DNA of 64,000 nt, from positions 372,001-436,000 of the forward strand of contig NZ_JAERQJ010000004.1 of assembly GCF_016735115.1 (NCBI RefSeq), given 5' to 3'. Positions 26,409 through 34,390 of this stretch are shown one piece after another. Under the pieces are notes generated by a model. It was not told the origin of the DNA and did no database searches. It was given only the letters and a program-made list of their open reading frames with translations. Both the position numbers and the translations under genes were made by a program. Every line of letters begins with the position of its first letter. The stretch's first letter is position 1. Source of the stretch: Aquimarina mytili. GTDB taxonomy: Bacteria > Bacteroidota > Bacteroidia > Flavobacteriales > Flavobacteriaceae.

Positions 26409-26633
26409 TCCTAGCATAATAAGTTATAATCCTCGCAGGATGAGCTGATCTCCCCGCATATAAAAATGATTCCCTCGCAGTCAAACAGTGTTTCCCAACT
26501 GCGGGGAAGCATAAAACTTATGCGAGGGAATCATTTTTATATGCGGGGAAGAAGTGAAGTATTGCGGGGGAGACTAAAATACCTACGGGGATCAGGTAAT
26601 GTACCGAGGGGAAGGTTAAAATACTTGCGGGGA
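26409..26633. repeat. Mirror-image array of 7-bp cores at exact 21-bp spacing
   Basis: On the plus strand, cores of the form GCGGGGA start at 26501, 26522, 26543, 26564, 26585, 26606 and 26627, each 21 bp apart. The units read GCGGGGA, GCGAGGG, GCGGGGA, GCGGGGG, ACGGGGA, GAGGGGA and GCGGGGA. To the left, inverted cores end at 26415, 26436, 26457, 26478 and 26499 (TCCTAGC, TCCTCGC, TCCCCGC, CCCTCGC, TCCCAAC), again 21 bp apart. The two halves mirror each other about position 26500. Spacers of 14 bp vary. A 29-bp perfect inverted repeat (26451-26479 and 26521-26549) sits inside. It lies between convergent genes, so a promoter role is unlikely. Function unknown. Confidence 0.9.
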
Positions 26634-26823
26634 CCAGTGATGATAGGAGTTTGGTGTTTTTTTTATATATGTTGCCCTAAATTGTATTTACATTTAGGTA
26701 ACTTTAATCTTGAATACCAAAAAAAATGATAATATTGACATACATTATCATTTAGGTCAAATTGTTTTAATCAAAAAACACCTTTTAAAAGCGCATTAGT
26801 TTTAAAACTTAAAGAATAACATT

Positions 26824-27759
26824 TTAAAATTTCAACAAAAACTCTAGTGGAGTATGAATTCGTGCTTTCCAACTTTTCTCATTATGCTCAGCTCCTTCAA
26901 ATTTTTTTGTAATCCAGTTTTCACCTTCAGTATATCCTTTTTCTTTCATAATCTGGTCTACTTGTTTTTGATAAGGTTCGTATTGTGCATCTAGCGTCTC
27001 GGTCCCATAATCAAAGTAGATTTTATGTGTTGCAGGATCGGGTAAAGAAGCAGGTAGAGTTTTGATATATAACTCACCTAGTATAGGTACAGGCCAATGC
27101 GTAGAAATACATCCAGCTGCCCCAAAAACTTTTGGATATTTACAAATTGCATATAGTGAAATGAGGCCTCCCATAGATGATCCCATAATTGATGTATCTT
27201 CACGTTTTGTTGATACGTTATAGGTATTTTCAATGAAGGGCTTCAACTCTTCTACTAAAAATTTAAGATATTCATCGGAATATAGTTGCTCAACACCTGC
27301 ATATTCTTTAAGGCCTTTTTTTGCTTCTATTGTTTCTGAAGCTTCAGAAGGTGACTTGGGCATATATTCTGGAAAACGTTTTGATCCATTGTTCCATGCG
27401 GCTACTACTATAGTTTTTTCAATATTATCAAGTCGAATTAGACTATCAACAGCTTCATCAACACCCCAGTCGATTCCTGTATATGATGTTTCAGGATTAA
27501 AAACATTTTGCCCATCGTGCATGTATAATACGTTGTATTCCTGAGAAGCATTCTTATCATATCCAGTAGGTAAAAAAACTTCTACATTACGGGCATCAAC
27601 ATATTTTGATTTGAAATTTTTATGTAGAATTACTTTGCTTTCATTGAAAACTTCTTTTTCGGTAGTTGCAATAGTCGATGCTTGATCTTCTTTAGATTGT
27701 TGTTTGCAAGAGGTGGAGGCTAAAAGTAGTATTAAGATTGTAGATTTTAGTAGTTTCAT
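26824..27759 (-). CDS. Lipoprotein esterase of the esterase D / enterochelin-esterase-like family
   Basis: A 311-residue alpha/beta hydrolase with a lipobox LLASTSC (Cys18), so membrane anchored. The sequence shows NVEVFLPTGYDKNASQEYNVLYMHDGQNVFNPE, a characteristic early block, then TIVVAAWNNGSKRFPEYMP. The nucleophile elbow is IMGSSMGGLIS with Ser195 in GxSxG. The probable catalytic His is H292 in EGAEHNEKSW, and an acid near TYFDYGTETLD-like IYFDYGTE is plausible. The family (PF00756) cleaves diverse esters, including carbohydrate acetyl or feruloyl esters and siderophore esters. Location next to the chitin locus suggests a carbohydrate ester, but this is weak. It is convergent with the chitinase and 30 bp after the M28 peptidase. 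Confidence 0.88.
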   Translation of the reverse strand: MKLLKSTILILLLASTSCKQQSKEDQASTIATTEKEVFNESKVILHKNFKSKYVDARNVEVFLPTGYDKNASQEYNVLYMHDGQNVFNPETSYTGIDWGVDEAVDSLIRLDNIEKTIVVAAWNNGSKRFPEYMPKSPSEASETIEAKKGLKEYAGVEQLYSDEYLKFLVEELKPFIENTYNVSTKREDTSIMGSSMGGLISLYAICKYPKVFGAAGCISTHWPVPILGELYIKTLPASLPDPATHKIYFDYGTETLDAQYEPYQKQVDQIMKEKGYTEGENWITKKFEGAEHNEKSWKARIHTPLEFLLKF

Positions 27760-27789
27760 ATATAGTTTTTAGTTGGTTTGTGGTTATTA

Positions 27790-29130
27790 TTATTCTCTAA
27801 AAATTTTTGATGGAAAAACAACTGGGCTTTCATACCCATTTTTTCCAACTGTTGAGATTCCGAAAAGGAAATTATCAATTACAATTCCTTCAAGAATAAA
27901 ATTGTCGATATTTCCAACAAAACGGCTGTGATCCCATGTTGGAGATGTTGTATCTCGCCAGTATATTTTATATCCTTCAATATTTGGGTCATTTATTTTT
28001 TTCCATCTAAACTTTACAGATGGCTCTACAATACCACCTATTTCTAACTCGGTAACGGTTGGTGGTGCAGAGGCGATACTAGCTAGGTTGATTGCATTAA
28101 CAGCAGTCAATTTTGCTGCATAATCAAAATTTACATGTGCTACAACATCACCATATTTTATTCCATTTTCTTCTCTAATATCTTGATGTTGCTGGGTATA
28201 GTTTTCATGAGCTTCCATAATACGTACTCCTGCAAAACCAACATCATTAAATGGTCTATGGTGTCCTCCACGCCCAAAACGATCAAGTCTATACACTAAC
28301 ATAGGATTCATCTCTGGCATATAGGTGTTTACAGTTTTGTGTATATATCGAGCTAATTGTCGGGATATCCCGTCTACTTCGCCACCATAAAAACGTCTGG
28401 ATTTTCTTTGTTTTTCAGTTTCAGTAGGAGGTGTTGGTTCAGAGAATATCCTAAACGTCCTATTGTCTATTACTCCATCTACACCTTTTATATTACCAAT
28501 CATATCATTATTCATAACTCCGATAATATCCCAGTTTTTTTCTAAAGCATAGGCTGCTAATTCTTTTCCTCCAAAGAGTCCTTGTTCTTCGCCAGATAAA
28601 CCTACATATATAATACTATTTTCGAATGTATATTTTGATAGTACTCTTGAGGCTTCTATGGCACCAGCCATACCACTGGCATTATCATTCGCTCCAGGAG
28701 AATCATGAGTATAATCTGTAGGGTCTGAGATACGAGAATCTATATCACCGCTCATTATGATAAAGCGATTAGGATATTTTGTGCCTCGTTGAATAGCCAC
28801 AACATTAACAACCCAAACATCTTTTGTAATTCTTTTGTTGGTTCCTTTTTTGACTAAATCTTTTTGATAAAATACGTCAAGGCATCCATTACAATCTTTA
28901 GAAATTTTATCAAATTCTGATTTGATCCATCGTCTGGCGGCACCAATACCTCTAGTTTGAGAAACTGTATCACTTAAAGTGTGACGAGTACCAAAATTTG
29001 CTAATGTTTTGATATCCTTTTCAATTCTACTAGCCGAAACAGTATTAATAATATTATATATTTTTTGATCAGTTTGGGCAATTATAAAAGTGGTTATTAA
29101 AAGTAAAGTTGAGGTAAGAATTGTCTTCAT
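27790..29130 (-). CDS. Secreted M28-family peptidase with C-terminal fibronectin-III-like domain
   Basis: A 446-residue exported protein (signal peptide ending IIAQT). The M28 metal-binding blocks are FIIMSGDIDSRISD (D131), HDSPGANDNASGMAG with bridging D149, and GLSGEEQGLFGGKELA with E181/E182. In typical M28 enzymes the first block is GHxDS; here the position of the His is Asp129, a variant I associate with a Bacteroidota subgroup. A later block reads RLDRFGRGGHHRPFNDVGFAGVRIMEA, supplying the last His. Residues about 350-446 (VEPSVKFRWKKINDPNIEGY and on) look like a fibronectin type III fold. It probably cuts N-terminal residues from peptides outside the inner membrane. It precedes the esterase gene by 30 bp. 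Confidence 0.88.
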   Translation of the reverse strand: MKTILTSTLLLITTFIIAQTDQKIYNIINTVSASRIEKDIKTLANFGTRHTLSDTVSQTRGIGAARRWIKSEFDKISKDCNGCLDVFYQKDLVKKGTNKRITKDVWVVNVVAIQRGTKYPNRFIIMSGDIDSRISDPTDYTHDSPGANDNASGMAGAIEASRVLSKYTFENSIIYVGLSGEEQGLFGGKELAAYALEKNWDIIGVMNNDMIGNIKGVDGVIDNRTFRIFSEPTPPTETEKQRKSRRFYGGEVDGISRQLARYIHKTVNTYMPEMNPMLVYRLDRFGRGGHHRPFNDVGFAGVRIMEAHENYTQQHQDIREENGIKYGDVVAHVNFDYAAKLTAVNAINLASIASAPPTVTELEIGGIVEPSVKFRWKKINDPNIEGYKIYWRDTTSPTWDHSRFVGNIDNFILEGIVIDNFLFGISTVGKNGYESPVVFPSKIFRE

Positions 29131-29594
29131 TATGATGATTTTAGTGGACTAATTTAAATAAAAGGGGCAAAGAACTCTGAAGGATTAACAAATTTATAAG
29201 AACGTAAAGGATAATGTTGTTTTTATAACCTGCTCTATGGGTGGTAGTTATGTTTTTATTTTTGAGATTGAAAACAAGATTTATATTAGTTATAAATAAT
29301 ATTCCTTTTGACAGTGTTGCTATTGGTTCAATTCACGAATTAATAATATCTTAGACACAAAGTTTTTTAAGACTAATTAAGGGAAGAAAACTTTTATAGG
29401 GAAATTATTTTAAAGGGGCTACAACTAGTGTTTTTATATACTATTAAATCATTAGTTTATTTTGAAAAACTGTTTTTTTCTTTTTGTTATAATCTTTAAC
29501 AATTGGATTGAAAGATAATGTGTTTGTCTCTTCTGTTGCATTAATATTTCCACACGTATTTGATCTAATTTTTTAAAGTTTGTTAAATAATCAT
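29131..29594. other. Divergent intergenic region before cassette 1
   Basis: About 460 bp between the minus-strand M28 gene and the first plus-strand cassette gene. It is A+T-rich, with no gene, RNA signature or strong hairpin that I can support. It should hold promoters in both directions. A TTG codon at 29580 in frame with the first cassette gene is not considered its start. Confidence 0.5.
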
Positions 29595-30332
29595 ATGCAT
29601 AGAATAATTAAAGTAAAAAAAAGTCTTATCCTTTTGATATTGCCTTTTGTCTTTTTTGGTCAGGATAATGATAAACAGAATTCTTATTACGATTGGTTTG
29701 ACAAAGTATTAGGGAAAGAACATACTGGTTTGTATAATGGCAAACAATATGTTGACCTTGATGTAAATAGGATATATGAAAATAAGAATGCATTTTTTCT
29801 ATCTGATAAGGTAATGCTAGGGTCTGTTACATATGATGGGCAAACATATTACAATATAGGGATGAAGTATAACCTGGAAAAGGATATGCTTTTGGTTGCT
29901 TTAAAATCAGCTACTACCGCATCTACCATTCAACTGATTAGTGATAAAATAGAGGAGTTTGTAATTGAGGATTTCAGATTTAAAAGGGTTGTGGGTTCTT
30001 TTGAAGAAGGTGATCTCATTAATGGGTTTTATCAGGTTTTAGTAGAAAATTCTTCTTACTCATTATTAAAGAAGCACAAAAAAAATAGAAGAAAAATTAT
30101 TCAAGCTGGTAAGTTAGTGTCTTATAAGTTTGTAAGTGATAATAGTTATATCTTATTTGTAAATCAAGGTTTTAAAAAGATAACCACTAAAGCTGATATA
30201 ATAAACATCTATCCAATACATAAAAAAGAGATTAAAGAGTTTTATGAAGCGTATAAAAGATTAAGAAAATCTGATCCTGATCAATTCATGCAAAGATTAT
30301 TTAGAAGAGTTATTAATTCATCATCCTTATAA
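29595..30332 (+). CDS. Cassette 1, gene A: secreted protein of unknown function
   Basis: From the ATG at 29595 the product is 245 residues beginning MHRIIKVKKSLILLIL and ending its signal peptide near FFGQD. The upstream TTG was rejected because it adds a non-signal prefix. The mature part is not a family I recognise. Marks shared with the paralogue in cassette 2 are YYxWFDxxLGxExTGLYNGKQY, FFLSDKVxxGSxTYxGQTYYN and the C-terminal helix IRKSDPDxFMxxLL (LRKSDPDQFMQRLF here). The middle is beta-rich and looks like repeated strands, then a Lys-rich stretch (KKHKKNRRKII). It ends 1 bp before the receptor gene. Probably periplasmic or surface exposed; a receptor accessory is the natural guess. Confidence 0.8.
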   Translation: MHRIIKVKKSLILLILPFVFFGQDNDKQNSYYDWFDKVLGKEHTGLYNGKQYVDLDVNRIYENKNAFFLSDKVMLGSVTYDGQTYYNIGMKYNLEKDMLLVALKSATTASTIQLISDKIEEFVIEDFRFKRVVGSFEEGDLINGFYQVLVENSSYSLLKKHKKNRRKIIQAGKLVSYKFVSDNSYILFVNQGFKKITTKADIINIYPIHKKEIKEFYEAYKRLRKSDPDQFMQRLFRRVINSSSL

Positions 30333-30333
30333 C

Positions 30334-33117
30334 ATGAATTTTGATATAAAGACAAACTATTTCGTATTGATATTTTTATTGCTCACGTCTGGTATTTGGG
30401 CACAACAAAAAGATTCATTAATTACAATATCTTTTAAGAATGTAGATCTACATTCTGTCCTGAATATGATAGAAGAACAAACAGACTATCATTTCTATTA
30501 TATCGATTCTTGGTTACAGGAGTACAATGATCTTTCTGGAGACTACGATAATGCATTGGTTACTGATATTTTAGAAGATGTTTTTAAAAACACAGTACTT
30601 AATTTTTATGTTATGAAAGAGGGTAAAATAATTCTTACTCAAAATAACATTATATATAATAACCTTCCTGATGGCTTTTTTGGAAAACGAAAAGACAGTT
30701 TTAAGATAGAAGTGAAAAAAGTAAGAAAAACAATTTCACCTGTTTTTGCAACTAATAAAAGTGCAGTCAAAAGTAAGAAGATAGAAACTATAAGGATAGG
30801 AAAAGCGCTTAGGGGTAACCTGAGACAAAAGTTTACATTATCGGGATATGTTCAAAACATACAAACAAAGAAACCATTGCCTAGTGCTGTCATATCAGTA
30901 GAAGAATACGATACCAAAGCGATTACTGATAGTAATGGTTTTTATGAGATTGAATTAAACGTAGGCCTCAATACTATTGAGATTACCTCTTTAGGAATGG
31001 AAAATTTTAAAAAGAAAGTCATCATATATAGTGACGGAAGATTTGATGCTTTTATTAACGAAAAAATTGAACAATTAGACGAAGTGCTACTTGAAGGAAA
31101 AATTAATGATAATGTTGAAGAGGTAGTAACAAAAACTAAGATAGATGTAGAAGAATCTAAAAACATACCCTTAGCACTAGGAGAGAGAGATGTTCTAAAA
31201 GTAGCAACGGCATTACCAGGTATTACCACTGCGGGTGAAGGGGCTGCCGGATACAATGTAAGAGGAGGTAAAGCAGACCAGAATCTTATACTTTTGGATG
31301 ATGCGGTTGTATATAATCCCCAACATTTTTTTGGAATTTTTTCTGCACTTAATCCATTCGCTATAGGAGATGTTAATATTTATAAAAATAGTATTCCAGC
31401 AGAATATGGTGGAAGATTGTCTTCTGTTTTTGATATCACCACAAAAGATGCAAGTGTAGAAAAGTTTAAAGGAGAAGCATCTATTGGCCCGGTAACCGGA
31501 AATGTCTTATTAGAAACCCCTGTCGTTAAAAACAAGTCAGGGTTGATGGTGGGAGGAAGAGGAGCCTATGCCAATTGGATTTTAAGTTCATTAGATGATG
31601 AGTCTCTTAAAAACAGTGAGGCTTCATTTTATGATGTTGTCGCAAAATACAACCATCAAATAACAGAAAAATCAAAAGTTGAAGCCACCGCATATTTGAG
31701 TAGGGATGATTTTAGTATTACCTCAGATTCATTATATATCTATGGTAACAGGGCATTGTCATTACGATGGGATTATCGTTTTAATCAAAAAAATACCGGA
31801 AAATTGGCACTATCCAATAGTGAATACAAGTTTGATATCGAATTTGATGGGCAATCTAATGATGACTTTGAGCTTGGATACAGTATAGAAGAAACCGAAC
31901 TGAAGCTTCAATTTAAGTACTTATATAGTGATAAACTGAATTTTGATTATGGAGTTTCTAGTAAGTTATATACTGTTAGACCTGGAAAGATTAGTCCTAA
32001 AGGACCTGAATCTATAGTAGCTCCTTTTGAAGTTGACAAGGAAAGAGGTCTTGAATCGGGCATTTTTTTAACTTCAGAAATAGATATAACTAAAAAGCTT
32101 TCGCTTAGTGCAGGGATTAGATACTCTGTTTTTAATGCATTAGGAAGTGGTACTCAGAATATATATCAAGAAGGAGTTCCTAGAAGTGAAGGAACTGTAG
32201 AAGAGACTTTATCTTTTGATGAGAATGAAATCATAGAAACGTATGGAGGACCTGAGTTTAGAGTTTCTGGAAGATATTTATTAGGAGAAGACTTATCCAT
32301 AAAAGCTTCCTATAATAAGACTTTTCAATATATACATACCCTTTCTAATAATACAACGGTATCTCCTATCGATACGTGGAAGCTTTCAGACCTTAATATA
32401 GAACCACAAAGTTCTCAGCAATATGCATTAGGCGCATACAAAAATTTTGATGATAATGCTTACGAATTAAGCTTGGAAGGTTTTTATAAAGAATCTAAAA
32501 ACATTCTGGATTTTAAAACAGGAGCAGAAATCTTATTAAACGAAAATGTTGAAACCGAAGTATTACAAGGAAATGGAAAAGCATATGGAGTTGAGGTTCT
32601 TCTTAAAAAACAAAAAGGAAAACTTTATGGTTGGCTTGGTTATACGTATTCTCGTTCTTTAATACAGCTTGATAGTCAATTTAGAGATGAACGTGTTAAT
32701 AACGGCGATTTTTTCTCTTCTAACTTTGATAAACCACATGATTTTAGTTTAGTTGCAAATTACAAATTGACAAGGCGCTTTAGTCTCTCCACAAATTTTG
32801 TATATCAGACCGGAAGACCTATTACTTTTCCTATAGGAAGTTTTACATTCAATGGGGCAGATTTTACTGTGTTTAGCGAGAGAAACAAGTTCAGAATCCC
32901 TGATTTTTATAGGCTAGATATAGGATTTAATATAGAAGGAAATCATAAAAAAAATAAGCTAGCACATAGTTTCTGGACAATATCAATTTATAATGTTTTA
33001 GGACGTAATAATCCTTTCTCTGTATTCTTTGTTACTGAAAATGGAGAAGTAAAAGGGTTGAAAAGCTCGATTTTTTCAATTCCTGTGCCTTCTATTACTT
33101 ATAATTTTAAATTTTAA
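30334..33117 (+). CDS. Cassette 1, gene B: STN-domain TonB-dependent receptor
   Basis: A 927-residue outer-membrane receptor. Signal peptide to about residue 24 (IWAQQ). An STN-type secretin/TonB short N-terminal domain follows (about 30-90; ISFKNVDLHSVLNMIEEQTD, FYYIDSWLQ). Next is a 70-residue basic linker, then a carboxypeptidase-regulatory-like domain (about 170-250; GYVQNIQTKKPLPSAVISVE, DSNGFYEIELN). The plug contains GERDVLKVATALPGITTAGE, GYNVRGGKADQNLILLDDAV and SALNPFAIGDVNIYKNSIPA. A barrel runs to a terminal Phe (SITYNFKF). It lacks the SusC-specific signature and belongs to the receptor group that pairs with DUF4249 lipoproteins. Ligand unknown. An STN domain usually means signalling to an anti-sigma factor; none is encoded in the cassette. 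Confidence 0.9.
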   Translation: MNFDIKTNYFVLIFLLLTSGIWAQQKDSLITISFKNVDLHSVLNMIEEQTDYHFYYIDSWLQEYNDLSGDYDNALVTDILEDVFKNTVLNFYVMKEGKIILTQNNIIYNNLPDGFFGKRKDSFKIEVKKVRKTISPVFATNKSAVKSKKIETIRIGKALRGNLRQKFTLSGYVQNIQTKKPLPSAVISVEEYDTKAITDSNGFYEIELNVGLNTIEITSLGMENFKKKVIIYSDGRFDAFINEKIEQLDEVLLEGKINDNVEEVVTKTKIDVEESKNIPLALGERDVLKVATALPGITTAGEGAAGYNVRGGKADQNLILLDDAVVYNPQHFFGIFSALNPFAIGDVNIYKNSIPAEYGGRLSSVFDITTKDASVEKFKGEASIGPVTGNVLLETPVVKNKSGLMVGGRGAYANWILSSLDDESLKNSEASFYDVVAKYNHQITEKSKVEATAYLSRDDFSITSDSLYIYGNRALSLRWDYRFNQKNTGKLALSNSEYKFDIEFDGQSNDDFELGYSIEETELKLQFKYLYSDKLNFDYGVSSKLYTVRPGKISPKGPESIVAPFEVDKERGLESGIFLTSEIDITKKLSLSAGIRYSVFNALGSGTQNIYQEGVPRSEGTVEETLSFDENEIIETYGGPEFRVSGRYLLGEDLSIKASYNKTFQYIHTLSNNTTVSPIDTWKLSDLNIEPQSSQQYALGAYKNFDDNAYELSLEGFYKESKNILDFKTGAEILLNENVETEVLQGNGKAYGVEVLLKKQKGKLYGWLGYTYSRSLIQLDSQFRDERVNNGDFFSSNFDKPHDFSLVANYKLTRRFSLSTNFVYQTGRPITFPIGSFTFNGADFTVFSERNKFRIPDFYRLDIGFNIEGNHKKNKLAHSFWTISIYNVLGRNNPFSVFFVTENGEVKGLKSSIFSIPVPSITYNFKF

Positions 33118-33121
33118 AGCA

Positions 33122-34372
33122 ATGAAATCCTATTTAAAATTAATAAAATACAAAAGAGTAAGTAACATTTTGACTTTACTTTTAATCAGTAGTACAATGT
33201 GGTATTGCGTTGAACCATTTGAAATTGAAACTGAGACTTTTGAGAGTATTTTGATCATTAATACTACCATGACTGATGAGGTAAAAAATCAAAAAGTGAT
33301 ATTGTCAAGAACCTTTAGATTCGAAGATAGTATTACTCCTCCAGAATTAGGCGCAGAAATAAAAGTTATAGAAGGTTCCGGGATAGAATATACTTTTAAA
33401 GCCGAAGATGATAACTCTGGAATATATACTTCAGAAAATGAATTTGCAATAGAGCCAGGTAAAGAGTATGCGTTGACAATTAAAACATCAGATGGTCGAA
33501 CGTATATTTCTGATAAGGTTACATTACCACAACAGACTATTATCGAAAACGTATATGCAAAACAAACAACAAATGATCAGGGAGTAGAAGGTGTGGGGAT
33601 ATTTGTAAACACTTTTGATCCAACAGGAAATTCCAGATATTATCGATATGAATATGAGGAGACGTATAGATTTAAAGCACCGTTTTGGGTTGAAACTGAT
33701 GTTAGAGCCGTCGAAGAAACAAATGGAGAAGGTGAAACTGAAATAAGCTTTGAGTTTGATGTACGACCGCTTGGAGAAAGAACATGCTATGGAAATAGTC
33801 TATCAAATGAAATCATAATAACTGATACCAATGAACTTTCTGAGGATAGACTTACAGATTTTTTATTTAGGTTTATTCCGGCAGATGATAAAAGGCTCGA
33901 AGATCGATATAGTATCTTAGTTAAGCAATTGGTGCAATCCAGAGAGGCTAATGAGTTTTATGAGACTCTTAATAGTTTTTCAGAATCAGAGAGTTTATTT
34001 TCTCAGGTACAACCAGGATTTATAACCGGGAATATCGTCTCAGAAACCAATCCGGAGGAGAAAGTATTAGGCTATTTTGAAGTATCTTCAATAGCAACAA
34101 GACGTATATTTTTTAATCGAGCAGATGTTTTGAGAGAGGATTTGCCAAGTTTTGAGCTAGAGTGTTTTGAAGTTACTATAGCACCTGCTCCTTTTGAGCC
34201 TGAAGAAGATTTTCGTAGAAGATTAAGGGCGGTCATTAATAGTAATAGATTAAAGTTTTTAGCAGCTGCGGGAGGCTCTCCAGGAGGTAGTGTTTTTACT
34301 TTTGTTCCTAGACAATGTGGAGATTGTACTGTGTTTGGCAAAAGTAATCCTCCAGATTTTTGGGTAGATTAA
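33122..34372 (+). CDS. Cassette 1, gene C: DUF4249 lipoprotein
   Basis: A 416-residue lipoprotein with Cys29 in SSTMWYC. It follows the DUF4249 pattern: VEPFEIETETFESILIINTTMTDE, an Ig-like strand set (GAEIKVIEGSGIEYTF), LTIKTSDGRTYISDKVTLP, and FVNTFDPTGNSRYYRYEYEETYRF. The C-terminal half is helical and includes LVKQLVQSREANEFYETLNSFSESESLFSQVQPG. The end carries a conserved CGDCT ... PDFW block with a CxxC pair, shared with the paralogue. DUF4249 proteins are predicted surface lipoproteins beside TonB receptors and may act as a ligand-capturing lid as SusD does; that is inference. It starts 4 bp after the receptor gene. Confidence 0.85.
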   Translation: MKSYLKLIKYKRVSNILTLLLISSTMWYCVEPFEIETETFESILIINTTMTDEVKNQKVILSRTFRFEDSITPPELGAEIKVIEGSGIEYTFKAEDDNSGIYTSENEFAIEPGKEYALTIKTSDGRTYISDKVTLPQQTIIENVYAKQTTNDQGVEGVGIFVNTFDPTGNSRYYRYEYEETYRFKAPFWVETDVRAVEETNGEGETEISFEFDVRPLGERTCYGNSLSNEIIITDTNELSEDRLTDFLFRFIPADDKRLEDRYSILVKQLVQSREANEFYETLNSFSESESLFSQVQPGFITGNIVSETNPEEKVLGYFEVSSIATRRIFFNRADVLREDLPSFELECFEVTIAPAPFEPEEDFRRRLRAVINSNRLKFLAAAGGSPGGSVFTFVPRQCGDCTVFGKSNPPDFWVD

Positions 34373-34390
34373 GGTTAAAAAATTGTGATA

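Noticed and set aside
26409..26633. CRISPR array
   Set aside because: The repeated core is only 7 bp, the spacers are 14 bp, orientation switches at the centre, and no cas genes are present.
26466..26729. Open frame of 87 codons with LRGxxxx heptads
   Set aside because: It lies wholly over the 21-bp repeat array, and the heptads are the array read in codons. There is no upstream ribosome binding context or signal of coding use in the second half.
29580..29594. TTG start for cassette 1 gene A
   Set aside because: The ATG 15 bp later gives a clean signal peptide like the paralogue.
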